Positions 26,540 to 36,302 of a stretch of 48,525 bases of DNA are shown one piece after another. The notes beneath the pieces are model-generated. The model was not told where the DNA came from. It did no database searches and worked only from the letters and a program-made list of their open reading frames with translations. The first letter of the stretch is position 1. Every line of letters starts with the position of its first letter. Source of the DNA: Candidatus Coproplasma excrementigallinarum (GTDB taxonomy: Bacteria; Bacillota; Clostridia; Christensenellales; Borkfalkiaceae); assembly GCA_018714625.1 (NCBI GenBank), contig DVNE01000037.1, positions 1 to 48,525 of the forward strand. The letters are read 5' to 3'. Both the position numbers and the translations under genes were made by a program.

Positions 26540-26827
26540 AATCATTACTCCTTATTAGATGTATTTCACATTTTATCCGCTTTACCGACCTGTAAGCCGT
26601 GTTTTGCGGGATTTGAGGAATGCTCCTCCGGCGGTTAATTCTTCACACCTTAACGCCGCCGTCGCATCGGGTGCGCTCGCTTTCGCGATATATAGGTAGC
26701 GCTCAAGCGGCCGAACCGCCTTGCGCAGGTTTTTATCTTTGTGCAGCTTTAAAAACTTTTAAATTCATTCAGCTTTGTGCGTGCGTCTTATTTATCCAGA
26801 TGTGCGGCGCTTGCAGCTTATATGAAT

Positions 26828-27484
26828 TTAAACGGTGACTGAAACCTGGGCAAACCTTATTACCTTTCCCCCCTGCTTATACCCTTTTTTGAGTACGAGC
26901 TTTACGGTGTTGGGCTGTTCGCCCTCGCCGCAGGGAACATTCATAACGGCTTCGGCAAGTTTTTCGTCGAACTTGTCGCCCGAGGCAATAGCTATTTCTT
27001 CTACGCCGAGCGATGCAAGAATGTTTTTGAAGTTCTTTATTATTTTATCTATGCCGGCCTTTGTGGCCTCATCTTTTGCCGAATCAATCGCATAACCGAA
27101 AGTGTCTGCAACGGGCAGAAGTTTGAGTATTGCCTCTGCCTTGCCGTCTTCATAGGCCTGCGAGGCCTTTGCGGCGGTGCGCTTGCGGTAGTTATCGTAT
27201 TCGGCTGAAACCGAATACCACTTACGCTTGTAATCTTCGGCAAGTGCCTGAGCTTTTTCAAGCTCAGAAGGTTCTTTTTTCTTGCTTTCGGCCTCGGGAA
27301 GTTCCTTTTCAAGGTCCTCCGTTTCGGGAAGCTCCTTTTCAAGGTCCTCCGTCTCGGGAAGGTCTTTTTCAAGATCCTCCGTCTCGGGAAGCTCCTTTTC
27401 GGGGTCCTCCACTTCGGGGAGTTCCTCTTCGGCCGAGGCTTTTTTATTATTCTTTTTCTTTATATTTTCCTCGTCGTTAAACAT
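26828..27484 (-). CDS. grpE: GrpE nucleotide exchange factor with repeat N-terminus
   Basis: A 218-residue GrpE that releases ADP from DnaK. The long coiled helix begins at about residue 76 (EDYKRKWYSVSAEYDNYRKR), and the beta-wing end has VPCGEGEQPNTVKLVLKKGY. The N-terminal tail is unusual: residues 21-70 are five 10-residue units ELPETEDLEK, an acidic disordered segment. ATG 27484 is chosen because upstream frame residues show no GrpE similarity; the ribosome site is weak. It is the first gene of grpE-dnaK-dnaJ, with no hrcA before it and no CIRCE element seen in its upstream region. Confidence 0.93.
   Translation of the reverse strand: MFNDEENIKKKNNKKASAEEELPEVEDPEKELPETEDLEKDLPETEDLEKELPETEDLEKELPEAESKKKEPSELEKAQALAEDYKRKWYSVSAEYDNYRKRTAAKASQAYEDGKAEAILKLLPVADTFGYAIDSAKDEATKAGIDKIIKNFKNILASLGVEEIAIASGDKFDEKLAEAVMNVPCGEGEQPNTVKLVLKKGYKQGGKVIRFAQVSVTV
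27275..27424 (-). repeat. 30-bp tandem minisatellite inside grpE
   Basis: Five in-frame 30-bp units encode 10-residue ELPETEDLEK repeats. Units two to four are nearly identical; the first (EDPEK) and last (ESKKK) have diverged. Copy number would change protein length without frameshift. Confidence 0.85.
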
Positions 27485-27516
27485 AAGCTCAATCTCGCTT
27501 TTCGTTTTACAGTAAT

Positions 27517-27597
27517 AATATAAACAAAGGCGCCCGCCTTTAACCAAAAATACGCAAAATTTTTTTGATTTTGCAACCATTTTACTATGGTAAAATG
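27517..27597 (-). promoter_or_regulatory. Candidate grpE control region with three inverted repeats
   Basis: Inverted repeats occur at 27526-27532/27535-27541 (AAAGGCG/CGCCTTT), 27554-27560/27568-27574 (GCAAAAT/ATTTTGC) and 27578-27585/27590-27597 (CATTTTAC/GTAAAATG). The first sits within a 19-nt space between a weak TTGGTT (27542-27547) and TATATT (27517-27522). No CIRCE (TTAGCACTC-N9-GAGTGCTAA) is present. Confidence 0.45.
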
Positions 27598-27760
27598 CAC
27601 CTGCCGTTTTATAGCGCCAAACGCGCCTCTTCAGCGGCTTTAAGTGCAGAAAATGTGCGCGCAATTTTAAGCGGGGCAAAATTGCAAGCCGTAAGAAATT
27701 TACATTGAGCACGGCAATATAAAACAGCGCAGACATGAAAATCAGCACGGCGGCATAAAA

Positions 27761-27789
27761 AAATTCCGCGCAGGCATTGCACGGAATTT
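27761..27789 (-). terminator. Terminator of the parE-parC operon
   Basis: AAATTCCG (27761-27768) pairs with CGGAATTT (27782-27789), extended by GUGC/GCGC in the RNA, followed on the minus strand by U7. The rest of the gap 27598-27861 shows no gene. Confidence 0.8.
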
Positions 27790-27861
27790 ATTGTTTTAAA
27801 TTTTTGAAAAGAGCGAATAACTTCTGCGGCACAAAATTTTACTGCCGCCTCCGCACTTATG

Positions 27862-30348
27862 CTACATACGCATCTGCACGTTGCCGCCCTCGTAGTCTGA
27901 CTTCTGCTTGAGGGCAACTACCTTTACGGGGCTCAAAGGCGGGTTGCGCTTTAGCACCTTTCCCTTGGTAACTCTGTTTTCTATGGACAGCTCCTCGGTG
28001 TTGAGTTCGGCAACCGTGCCGTCCTTGTTTATGACCGCAATGGTGTACGGGATTGTTACATAGTCGGCAAAGAGCAGTTTTTTGCAGTCCTTTACGTCGG
28101 CTATGATTACGCCCTTGCAGGCGCGGCCTATGGGGTCTATCAGCGAGGATATTACGCGCTTAAAACCGCCCGCCGCCGTTACGACGACTATTTCGCCCTC
28201 GCCGTTTATCTGCGAAGCGAAGATGCACTCGTCATTTTCTCCGAGCGCAATGCCGCGCACGCCGCCTGCCACCCTGCCCTGAACGGGCAGATTATCCTTT
28301 ACGGCGTTGAGGGCAAAACCCGCGTTATTTACAAAGAACATTGTGGAAAATTCGTCGGTATCGTACGTCTCCACATTGATTACCGCGTCGCCGTCCTTCA
28401 GCTTTATGGCCTGGTAATAGCCCTTGTTCAGGCTGTATTCCGACCACGGCGTGCGCTTTACCATGCCGAGCTTGGTAAAGAATAGCACATCGCCGCGCAT
28501 CTCTTCCTTGGTAAACAGCGTAACCGCCTTTTCGCCCTCGAAGGCGTCGGGGCACAGCTCGTGCACGGTGAGGCCTGCGGCCTTGTAGTCGGTGGGGTCT
28601 ACGTTGTCGAGGTCGATATAGACGCAGTTGCCCATATCGGTAAAGCATATAAGGCGCGCGTCCGAGCCTGTAAACACAATCTGCGTATGCATTGAAGAGA
28701 GCTTGGCATTTGCAGAAAGCGGCTTTTTGAATTTTGAGACAAATTCCGATTTTTCTGTAAACTTGACCCTGCCGTCGGCCGTGAGCGATACCGCCCACTC
28801 CGTAACGGCGCGCTTTATGTCCTCGCGGCGGACATATATGTCCTCAAGCGCGCCCTTTATTTCTGAGCGGCGCGGGCAGGGATACTTCTTTTTGATTTCG
28901 AGTATCTCTTTTTTTACTATGTCCATCTGCATGGACTTGTCGCCTATCACCTTGGTGAGGTAGGCTATCTTCTTTTTAAGTTCTTCGAGTTCCTGCTCGA
29001 GCTTGTAGACTTCCAGCTTGGCGAGGCGGGCGAGCCTTAAATCGAGTATGGCCTGCGCCTGGCGCTCTGAAAGGCTGAAGGTGTCCATCAACTTTTTGCG
29101 CGCGTCGGGCGTGCTTTCGGCATTCTTTATTATGCGCACGACTTTGTCTATGTTGTGTACGCCGATTATCAGACCCTCGAGAATGTGCTGGCGCGCCTGA
29201 GCCTCCTTCAGCTCGTACTTGGCCCTTCTCAGCACAACGAGGCGCTGGTAGCTTACATAATACCTTATTATATCCAGAAGGCCGAGCTGCTGGGGCTTGC
29301 CGCCCGCGATTGCAACCATGTTTATGCCGAAGGTACACTCCAGGTCGGTGTACTTTAAAAGCACGGACAGAATGGCGTCTATGTCCGCTTCCTTCTTGCA
29401 GGTTATAACGGCGCGCATGCCCGTTCTGTCTGACTCATCCACTATGTCCGTTATGTCGGAGAGGACGTCCTTGCGCTGCTCCTTGAGCAGCATTATCTTA
29501 CGCAGCAGTTCTGCCTTGTTGGTCTGGTAGGGAAGTTCGGTTATAACTATCAGCTTTTTGCCGCCCTTGTCCGTCTCCACCGAATACTTTGCGCGCAGCG
29601 TTATCTTGCCCTTGCCCGTCTCGTATGCCTGCACCAGCTCGTTGGCAATTATATACCCACCCGTTGAAAAGTCGGGGCCGGGGATTATCTTCATCATATC
29701 CTTTAAGGATATGCGTGGATTATCTATATAGGCGCACACGCCGTCTATCACCTCGCCGAGGTTGTGCGTGGGGATATTGGTGGCAAGTCCCACAGCTATG
29801 CCGTTTGCGCCGTTTACGAGCAGGTTGGGAAATCTGCCAGGCAGAATGTCGGGCTCGAGCAGACTGTCGTCAAAGTTGAATGAAAAGGGCACGGTCTCCT
29901 TGTCGAGGTCGCGCAAAAGCTCCATTGCCAGCGGCTCGAGCCTGGCCTCGGTGTATCTCATAGCCGCGGCCGGGTCGCCGTCTACCGAACCGAAGTTGCC
30001 GTGTCCGTTCACAAGCGTCATGCGCATATTGAAGTCCTGCGCCATGCGCACCATTGCGTCGTAGACCGAGCTGTCGCCGTGAGGGTGGTACTTGCCCATG
30101 CAGTCGCCCACTATCCTCGCCGACTTTTTGTGCGGCTTGTCGGGCGTGAGACCCATCTCCAACATTGTATATAAAATACGCCTCTGGACGGGTTTGAGGC
30201 CATCCTCCACGCGCGGGAGAGCCCTGTCGAGAATGACAAATTCCGCATACGGGAGCATGGACTGGGGCATTACCTCCTCTATGGGCGTTATGAAAACATT
30301 GCCCTGCGGAATGGATGTCTGAAAATTTCCGTCGTTCTTCTTTGCCAT
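27862..30348 (-). CDS. parC: Type IIA topoisomerase subunit A (topoisomerase IV ParC-like)
   Basis: An 828-residue DNA cleavage subunit. The active tyrosine is in [11 protein letters not shown], and [15 protein letters not shown] is the quinolone-determining region with the usual Ser and Asp. [11 protein letters not shown] and [12 protein letters not shown] resemble ParC more than GyrA. The C-terminal beta-pinwheel has no clean GyrA-box (QRRGGKG); the closest part reads [10 protein letters not shown], which favours decatenating topoisomerase IV over gyrase. It follows its B subunit after 12 bp. There is no dnaA or recF nearby, so this is unlikely to be the primary gyrase locus. A second gyrase cannot be excluded. 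Confidence 0.8.
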   Translation of the reverse strand: MAKKNDGNFQTSIPQGNVFITPIEEVMPQSMLPYAEFVILDRALPRVEDGLKPVQRRILYTMLEMGLTPDKPHKKSARIVGDCMGKYHPHGDSSVYDAMVRMAQDFNMRMTLVNGHGNFGSVDGDPAAAMRYTEARLEPLAMELLRDLDKETVPFSFNFDDSLLEPDILPGRFPNLLVNGANGIAVGLATNIPTHNLGEVIDGVCAYIDNPRISLKDMMKIIPGPDFSTGGYIIANELVQAYETGKGKITLRAKYSVETDKGGKKLIVITELPYQTNKAELLRKIMLLKEQRKDVLSDITDIVDESDRTGMRAVITCKKEADIDAILSVLLKYTDLECTFGINMVAIAGGKPQQLGLLDIIRYYVSYQRLVVLRRAKYELKEAQARQHILEGLIIGVHNIDKVVRIIKNAESTPDARKKLMDTFSLSERQAQAILDLRLARLAKLEVYKLEQELEELKKKIAYLTKVIGDKSMQMDIVKKEILEIKKKYPCPRRSEIKGALEDIYVRREDIKRAVTEWAVSLTADGRVKFTEKSEFVSKFKKPLSANAKLSSMHTQIVFTGSDARLICFTDMGNCVYIDLDNVDPTDYKAAGLTVHELCPDAFEGEKAVTLFTKEEMRGDVLFFTKLGMVKRTPWSEYSLNKGYYQAIKLKDGDAVINVETYDTDEFSTMFFVNNAGFALNAVKDNLPVQGRVAGGVRGIALGENDECIFASQINGEGEIVVVTAAGGFKRVISSLIDPIGRACKGVIIADVKDCKKLLFADYVTIPYTIAVINKDGTVAELNTEELSIENRVTKGKVLKRNPPLSPVKVVALKQKSDYEGGNVQMRM

Positions 30349-30360
30349 AGTCCTCTTACC

Positions 30361-32445
30361 TTAATCGTAGTAATCGCCTGCGGAGGGCTTGCCCTCTTCC
30401 TTGAAATGCACCTTCTCTATAAAGCCGTCAACCTTGTTGAAGTTGGCGTTTTCGTTAAGAAATTCCTTTCTGCCGTCAACCTTGTCGCCCATGAGCATAT
30501 CTATCACTCTGCCCGCCTCGGCAATGTCCTCTATGGTGACCTGTATGAGGTTGCGCGTTGCGGGGTCCATTGTCGTCTCCCAGAGCTGGTCGGCAGACAT
30601 TTCGCCGAGACCCTTATATCGCTGTATCTGGTAGCCCTTGCCCACCTTTTTAATCTTTTCGTCGAGCTCCTTGTCGTCGTAGGCGTACTCGGCGACGTCC
30701 TTTTTGTAGACCTTATAGAGGGGCGGCATGCCTATATACACGCAGCCCGCCTTGATGAGGTCGCACATATATTTGAAAAAGAAGGTGAGCAGAATGCAGC
30801 GTATGTGCATTCCGTCCTGGTCTGCATCGGAGAGGATTATAACCTTTTTATACCTCGTCTTTTCCACGTCGAACGACTTGCCGAACCCCGCGCCGATGGC
30901 CGAGATAAGCGTTTTGAGCTCCTCGTTCTGAAGCGCCTGCAGGGCGCTCTTTTTCTGTACGTTGAGCGGCTTGCCGCGCAGGGGAAGTATGGACTGGAAC
31001 TGGCGTATGCGCGCCTGCTTTGCAGTGCCGCCTGCCGAGTCGCCCTCCACTATGAACAGCTCGTTCTTTTCGGGGTCTCTGCCAGAGCACGCGGCGAGCT
31101 TGCCCACAAGATTGAGACCGTCGTTTTCAGAGGCGGCCTTGGCTACGTCCCTCTCGTGTCTGTGCTTGATTCTGTCGTCGGCGGCAAACTTGGCCTTGCG
31201 CGCTATTTCGTCAAACACGGGCTTGTTGCCGCGCGTTTCCATCAGCTTTTTAAGCCCCTCGAGCACTACCTGCTCGACTACGGGCTTTACTTCGGGGTTG
31301 CCGAGCTTGGTCTTTGTCTGACCTTCAAACTCAACGTTGTTCATCTGAACGGTGAGCACAGCCGTAAGCCCCTCCTTTATGTCGTCTACAATGAAGGGCG
31401 CGTCCTTGGCCTTTAAAACGCCGTTCTGGCGGGCGTACTCGTTTACCGCCTTCAGAAGGCCGTTTCTGAAGCCCGTTTCGTGATAGCCGCCCTCCACCGT
31501 GGAGATGTTATTTACAAATGAATATAGATTTTCCGTATCCTCCTTGGTGTGCAGAACGGCAAATTCCACCTTTATTTTGGAGGGCGCAAAGCCCTTTATG
31601 GTAATATCCTTTACAGCCGAATAGTAGAGCGGCGTAGAATACGCCTTGGCAGAGTCTGCGCTGAGGTAGTTTACAAAGTCCACAAGTCCGCCGTCGTAGC
31701 GGAAACTTACGCGCTCCTTGGGCGGCAGTTTTTCCTTTATCTCCTCGCCGTCGTCGCCCGTGCGGGTGCGGTACAGGGTGCGCTCGTCCTCAAAGTTTAT
31801 GGTTACGCCCTTATTTAAAAAGGCCAGCTCTTTGAGGCGCTTGTATATCGTTTCGTAGTTCCACTCTATCGTTTCAAAGACGCGGTCGTCGGGCATAAAG
31901 CGCACAAAAGTGCCGCGCACTCCCGCCTTTGCGCCCGTGTCCTTGAGCGGGCCGTCGGGCACGCCGCACAGCCATTTTTTGTTCTTTGAGTCGTAGGTCG
32001 AGGTAAAGCGCATAGCGTACGTCTTGCCGCGGCAGACTTCCACCTCCAGCCAGCGCGAAAGGGCGTTTGTGACCGAAGCGCCCACGCCGTGCAGTCCGCC
32101 AGAAAAGGCGTAGTTGCCCGAATCAAACTTGCCGCCCGCGTGCAGTTTGGTAAATATCAGCTCGACGCCGGAAATCCCGGCCTTTTTATTTATATCGGTG
32201 GGCATACCGCGCCCGTTGTCCTGAACGGAGGCAGAGCCGTCCTTCCACAGTTTAACCGTAATTTCGTCGGCATAGCCGTTGGCTGCCTCGTCTATGGCGT
32301 TATCTACTATTTCCCAAAGAATGTGGTGCAGTCCGCGCACGCCCGTAGAGCCGATATACATGCCGGGGCGAATGCGTACTGCCTCCAGTCCCTCTAAAAT
32401 TTTAAGGTCGTCGGCGACGTAAGAGCCGTCTTTTTTTACAGCCAT
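30361..32445 (-). CDS. parE: Type IIA topoisomerase subunit B (ParE-like)
   Basis: A 694-residue ATPase subunit. The GHKL domain has VDNAIDEAANGYAD, DNGRGMPTDI and GGLHGVGASVTNAL. The transducer follows, then the TOPRIM domain with EGDSAGG, PLRGKPLNV and DADQDG. The QRYKGLGEM motif is near the end. It drives strand passage with the adjacent A subunit. GGAGAAAG is at suitable distance from ATG 32445. Together with parC it forms a two-gene operon with its own promoter and terminator. Confidence 0.82.
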   Translation of the reverse strand: MAVKKDGSYVADDLKILEGLEAVRIRPGMYIGSTGVRGLHHILWEIVDNAIDEAANGYADEITVKLWKDGSASVQDNGRGMPTDINKKAGISGVELIFTKLHAGGKFDSGNYAFSGGLHGVGASVTNALSRWLEVEVCRGKTYAMRFTSTYDSKNKKWLCGVPDGPLKDTGAKAGVRGTFVRFMPDDRVFETIEWNYETIYKRLKELAFLNKGVTINFEDERTLYRTRTGDDGEEIKEKLPPKERVSFRYDGGLVDFVNYLSADSAKAYSTPLYYSAVKDITIKGFAPSKIKVEFAVLHTKEDTENLYSFVNNISTVEGGYHETGFRNGLLKAVNEYARQNGVLKAKDAPFIVDDIKEGLTAVLTVQMNNVEFEGQTKTKLGNPEVKPVVEQVVLEGLKKLMETRGNKPVFDEIARKAKFAADDRIKHRHERDVAKAASENDGLNLVGKLAACSGRDPEKNELFIVEGDSAGGTAKQARIRQFQSILPLRGKPLNVQKKSALQALQNEELKTLISAIGAGFGKSFDVEKTRYKKVIILSDADQDGMHIRCILLTFFFKYMCDLIKAGCVYIGMPPLYKVYKKDVAEYAYDDKELDEKIKKVGKGYQIQRYKGLGEMSADQLWETTMDPATRNLIQVTIEDIAEAGRVIDMLMGDKVDGRKEFLNENANFNKVDGFIEKVHFKEEGKPSAGDYYD

Positions 32446-32533
32446 CCTAAAACTTTCTCCAATAAACTAAGTAAAAATGCCGTATTGCAAAAATGTTTCC
32501 GCAAAAACGCAAATTGTTGATATTATCTATGCT

Positions 32534-32562
32534 ATTATACCACATTTTGTGTTTTTTTGCAA
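32534..32562 (-). promoter_or_regulatory. Extended -10 promoter of parE-parC
   Basis: On the minus strand, TTGCAA (32557-32562), 17 nt, TATAAT (32534-32539) with TGG before the -10. The leader is about 85 nt. Confidence 0.8.
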
Positions 32563-32696
32563 GACATAGAACAATATTTTCAAATTAGTATGCGCAATTA
32601 TCAGCAATAATGTTAAACGGCCTTATCCTGAATATTCCATAAAACTAATTTATTACGGCTCAATACAACCTGAGATTTCACACTCTGAATAGGAAA

Positions 32697-32738
32697 AAAA
32701 TGCTGCGGCGCAGGCTTTTGCCTGCGCCGCAGCATTTT
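32697..32738 (-). terminator. Terminator of the 817-residue surface-protein gene
   Basis: The stem 32697-32715/32720-32738 is a perfect 19 bp with a TTTT loop, and the minus strand continues in T. Confidence 0.9.
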
Positions 32739-32754
32739 AATTGGAATTATCGGC

Positions 32755-32784
32755 TGCACCTGAAGGTGCATATATTATTTTTTT
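32755..32784 (+). terminator. Small plus-strand terminator-like hairpin
   Basis: TGCACC (32755-32760) pairs with GGTGCA (32765-32770) and is followed by seven T at 32778-32784. No plus-strand gene precedes it. The rest of the 32563-32895 gap has no gene that I can support. Confidence 0.35.
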
Positions 32785-32895
32785 AAGTTGTCGGCAAAAT
32801 GCTTCGTTTTGCAAACTGTAAGTTTTCTTCTTGCTCAACCTCTGCTCTCAGGGCTGAAACCCGTTCAGCGGACAAAGCGTTGAGTTGAAACAGCA

Positions 32896-35349
32896 TTACT
32901 TGGAAACCTTTTTCCTTGCGGATACGCGCTTTACCTCGGCCTCGTCTATCACGTCTATATCACCTTTTTCCTTGGGTTTGATAACGATTAAGAGCACTAT
33001 ACCGATGAGTGCAACGCCCGCAATGCTGAGGAGCACTATCGAGGCAACGTTGTCCTGTACCCAGGTGTCTTCGCCATAGACGGGGTCAGCCGCGGCAGAT
33101 ACGCTTATTGCCATATAGCTTACTATGGGGTCGGTGAGGTAGGTGCTGTCCTCCGCCTCGAGCCTTATTACATAGAAGGAGTTGGCGTCGGCTTCCTGAG
33201 GAATAAACGTAAGCGCACTGGAATCCCATTCGTATGCGGAATACAAATCATAGTCTTCCTCTGTTTCGTCAAGGTCGTCGAGCGCAGGTATAAGCGTGAA
33301 GTACTGCCTGTATGCGCGGAAGAAATTTTCATCCTCGGCAAGGCTGGAGGAAAGACCTTTTATAAGCTGTGCATATGATATGGTCTTGCCGGTATCTTCG
33401 GTATAGGCACGCCTGTCGAACACATAGAGCGAATAGTTTGTGCTGTAATTGGAAGAGAGGCCGGTGATATCGAAACTGTCAGCAGAATACTTCGTTCCTA
33501 CAAAGCCTATGTCCTGACCTTCGGGGTCGGTGACGGTAAGGCCGCCGTAGTTTACAGTAAATTCAAACACAGGAACGTAGTCTACAAGCTTGCTCTTTGC
33601 AGGGTCTTCAAGCAGGGAGGCAAGGTCGCTTGCCGCAAATTTTACTATGACGGGCTCGCCGTTCTCGTCCATCACTTCATTGCCGTCTTCGTCGCGCTCA
33701 ATGTAATACATCTGGTTTTCTGCGGCGTCGGTGGCATAGATGGCAAATCTGTAAAGACCGTCGTCCTCTATCTCTATCGAAAGCTCGTTATATGCAAGCG
33801 AGGTGGACGAACCGGAATCGCTGCCTATATAATATATGGAGAAAGAGAGGTCGCGGTAGGACGTGACATTGTCGCGGATATACTCTTCAAAAGAGGGAAG
33901 ATAGAAATAGTTACCGTCGCCCGCGGAGGCCTTCTGCTCTGCAAGCGCCTCTTCTACGAGCTGCTGATAACCTTCAAAGCCGTTCTCTCCCTCTGCTGCG
34001 TCTGCCGCGGGGCTGTAAGTTGCGCCGAGGTTATCGGCTGTTGCCCTTATGAACTTATACTCTTCGTCGTTGGCAGCGCCTGCCGTTACCGTGCTGAGGT
34101 ATTCAGAAGGGATATACCACTCGAGGAACACGTCATCGGAATTGCCGTTTGAAGCAGTGCTGTCTTTTATGGTGAAGTAAACTTTTACAAGGCACTGCGT
34201 GGTGTAGTCGGGGCCGTTGTCAGCCGCGCCGGGCTTATAGGTATCCGCACCCTTGATTACGGGTGCATCATCGCCGGAAGCAACCTCTATAAAGTTGTTG
34301 GTAGCGTCCGTGCCGTCCTCTTCGCCGTCACCCGTGTAGTTGAGGTTGCCAAGCTCGCGCTGGGCGTTGGTGAGTACGTAGTAGTTGAGCGTGGAGCGGG
34401 GCGAAGTTGCAAGCATATCGATTACCGTGTAATCAATATCTATCGTGCGGCCGTAGTCGAGCGTAGTTATATCTTCGTCGAGGCAGAGCACGGGAGGAGT
34501 ATTGTCGTTTATCCTGCGCGCGTCGCTGCCTTCGGTGGTAACGAGCTCGAAGCTCTGATTGTTGAAGGAATAAAGAACCATCGTAACGGGCTCTTCGGCG
34601 CCCTCTGCAAACTGCGCACTGTAAGTCAAAGGAGTTACAGATGTGCTGCTTGTGGAGGAAACATAACTTGCATAACTGCCGCCCACGTTTTCAAATTTGC
34701 CGTAAACGGTGTTTGCCGAAGTCATGCTCTCCGTATCGTTGGTGACTGCCACAGAGTAAACGCCGCCTGCATAATCAGTAAATGAAATTGTTATGCTCTC
34801 GGGCGAAAGGGCAACCGCGTCCTGAGCGGAAACGACTTCCTCTATCGCGTCGGCGCGCTCGGTGGCGTCTTCGGGAAGAGCCTCGCCTATCTTTACATAC
34901 ACGCTCTCGCCGCGGGCGATGAAGGTGACGTAATTATCGGTTACATCGTCCTTGGTCTGGGTGTACTGCTGGCTCTGGAACTTTATGGTGAACGTTTCAA
35001 AGTTGAGCTCGGGGAAGCCTATCTCGGTAGAGAGGAAACCCTCTTCGGGCACGCCCGTGGGGTTACCGTCTTCACGCGCAGAGGCGAACCAGTGATACGC
35101 AAGGTTTTTGCGGTAGGTCACGGTGCTACTGTCGCTGGCGAACTGGAAGGCCGTATAGTAATTTTCGCCTACGGTCTCCTCCTCTATGGAGGCCTGTCCT
35201 GCCGTATAGAAATAGTTGCTGCCCGTCAGGGTGACAGTTCTGTCTGCCTCGGCGGTGAGCGCCCCGCCCGTGATTGCGGCCGCCGCAGCGAGCGATGCAG
35301 CCGAAATGAGCGCAAGCGATGTTATAGAAATTTTCCTGTTTTTGGTCAT
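32896..35349 (-). CDS. Large secreted, C-terminally anchored surface protein of unknown function
   Basis: An 817-residue exported protein. It has a signal peptide (basic start, hydrophobic about 10-28, AEA-type cleavage near 36), a long acidic extracellular part rich in Ser, Thr, Asp and Glu, a single membrane helix at about 768-790 (SIVLLSIAGVALIGIVLLIVI), and a basic cytoplasmic tail. There is no LPXTG. Parts such as YAGGVYSVAVTND and DDGLYRFAIYATD suggest repeated beta-sandwich (Ig-like) modules. I do not recognise the family. A strong promoter precedes it and a strong terminator follows, so it is monocistronic. The same architecture recurs in smaller proteins at 45244 and 46945. Confidence 0.75.
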   Translation of the reverse strand: MTKNRKISITSLALISAASLAAAAAITGGALTAEADRTVTLTGSNYFYTAGQASIEEETVGENYYTAFQFASDSSTVTYRKNLAYHWFASAREDGNPTGVPEEGFLSTEIGFPELNFETFTIKFQSQQYTQTKDDVTDNYVTFIARGESVYVKIGEALPEDATERADAIEEVVSAQDAVALSPESITISFTDYAGGVYSVAVTNDTESMTSANTVYGKFENVGGSYASYVSSTSSTSVTPLTYSAQFAEGAEEPVTMVLYSFNNQSFELVTTEGSDARRINDNTPPVLCLDEDITTLDYGRTIDIDYTVIDMLATSPRSTLNYYVLTNAQRELGNLNYTGDGEEDGTDATNNFIEVASGDDAPVIKGADTYKPGAADNGPDYTTQCLVKVYFTIKDSTASNGNSDDVFLEWYIPSEYLSTVTAGAANDEEYKFIRATADNLGATYSPAADAAEGENGFEGYQQLVEEALAEQKASAGDGNYFYLPSFEEYIRDNVTSYRDLSFSIYYIGSDSGSSTSLAYNELSIEIEDDGLYRFAIYATDAAENQMYYIERDEDGNEVMDENGEPVIVKFAASDLASLLEDPAKSKLVDYVPVFEFTVNYGGLTVTDPEGQDIGFVGTKYSADSFDITGLSSNYSTNYSLYVFDRRAYTEDTGKTISYAQLIKGLSSSLAEDENFFRAYRQYFTLIPALDDLDETEEDYDLYSAYEWDSSALTFIPQEADANSFYVIRLEAEDSTYLTDPIVSYMAISVSAAADPVYGEDTWVQDNVASIVLLSIAGVALIGIVLLIVIKPKEKGDIDVIDEAEVKRVSARKKVSK

Positions 35350-35473
35350 AACCTGCTCCGGAAAGACTTATTGGTCTTTTTTGTATGAACGCGACGTGCG
35401 CGCCACTGATTTCTGCGCCGACATTTAAAACCCGTGCGGGCAAAAATATGGTCACGCATAGTCTTACTTTTTA

Positions 35474-35502
35474 AGTTTACTATTAAAAAAAGTATTTGTC
35501 AA
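35474..35502 (-). promoter_or_regulatory. Promoter of the 817-residue surface-protein gene
   Basis: On the minus strand, TTGACA (35497-35502), 17 nt, TAAACT (35474-35479). Confidence 0.75.
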
Positions 35503-35560
35503 ACGCTTTTGTTTGCGGCCGGCAAATACTTTGCAATTTTTCACATTTTTAAGGAATTTT

Positions 35561-36256
35561 TCACGCTTTAACTTCTATGTGAAACAATTTCCAGGGGTTC
35601 TCTGAGAGGGGCGGCTCGGCAATAAAGCGCATCTTTTCGCCCGTTACGGGATGAGGAAAAGTGAGCGAGTACGCCCAGAGCGCAAGCTTGCCCTTGACGG
35701 CGCGTTCGCCGCCGTAGCGCATATCGCCGTAGACAGGCGCGTTGATTGCCGCCATCTGCACCCTTATCTGGTGCGTCCTGCCGGTGTGCAGCTTTATCTC
35801 CGCAAGGGAGAGCGCGCCCTTTTCTTCGAGCACGTTGTAATCGAGGGAGGCAAATTTTGCGCCCTCCTCCGTCTGTGTGCAGACATATACCATATTATTT
35901 ACAGAGTTCTTCCTGAGGTAGTTTTCCAGCGTGCCACTCTTTTTGGAGAGGTTGCCGCAAAGCACGGCGAGATACTTCTTTTCAAAACCGCCGCTTTTGA
36001 GCTGTTCCGACAGGCGCGCCGCCGCCTTGGACGTCTTTGCGTAGACCATAACGCCGCCCGTAGGCCTGTCCAGTCTGTGCACAAGCCCGAGGAAAACATT
36101 GCCGGGTTTGTTGTACTTCTCCTTGATGTAGCGCGAAGCGCAGTCGAAAAGGTTGTCGTCGCCGCTTGCGTCAGGGCAGCAGGCTATGTTCTGCGGCTTT
36201 AAAAGCACAAGGAGGTGATTATCTTCGTACAATATAACAAGTTCTTCTGTCTGCAT
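35561..36256 (-). CDS. RluA-family pseudouridine synthase
   Basis: A 231-residue enzyme that isomerises uridine to pseudouridine in RNA. The catalytic motif HRLDRPTGG is at 60-68, with the active Asp at 63; GRTHQIRVQMA and GDMRYGG are other family signatures. No S4 domain is present, so it is the short type. ATG 36256 is used because GGAG precedes it and the longer frame has no ribosome site. It lies 46 bp after the methyltransferase gene, and both act on RNA, so they are probably co-transcribed. The target uridine is unknown. Confidence 0.88.
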   Translation of the reverse strand: MQTEELVILYEDNHLLVLLKPQNIACCPDASGDDNLFDCASRYIKEKYNKPGNVFLGLVHRLDRPTGGVMVYAKTSKAAARLSEQLKSGGFEKKYLAVLCGNLSKKSGTLENYLRKNSVNNMVYVCTQTEEGAKFASLDYNVLEEKGALSLAEIKLHTGRTHQIRVQMAAINAPVYGDMRYGGERAVKGKLALWAYSLTFPHPVTGEKMRFIAEPPLSENPWKLFHIEVKA

Positions 36257-36302
36257 TTTGCTCCGTATGCGGCTCTGCCGCAAAATTCTTACTTTGAGTT
36301 TA

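Noticed and set aside
27275-27424. CRISPR-like array in grpE
   Set aside because: The 30-bp units are contiguous with no spacers and are in frame with a known protein.
27485-27861. CIRCE element for HrcA
   Set aside because: The nine-base arms TTAGCACTC and GAGTGCTAA are absent on both strands.
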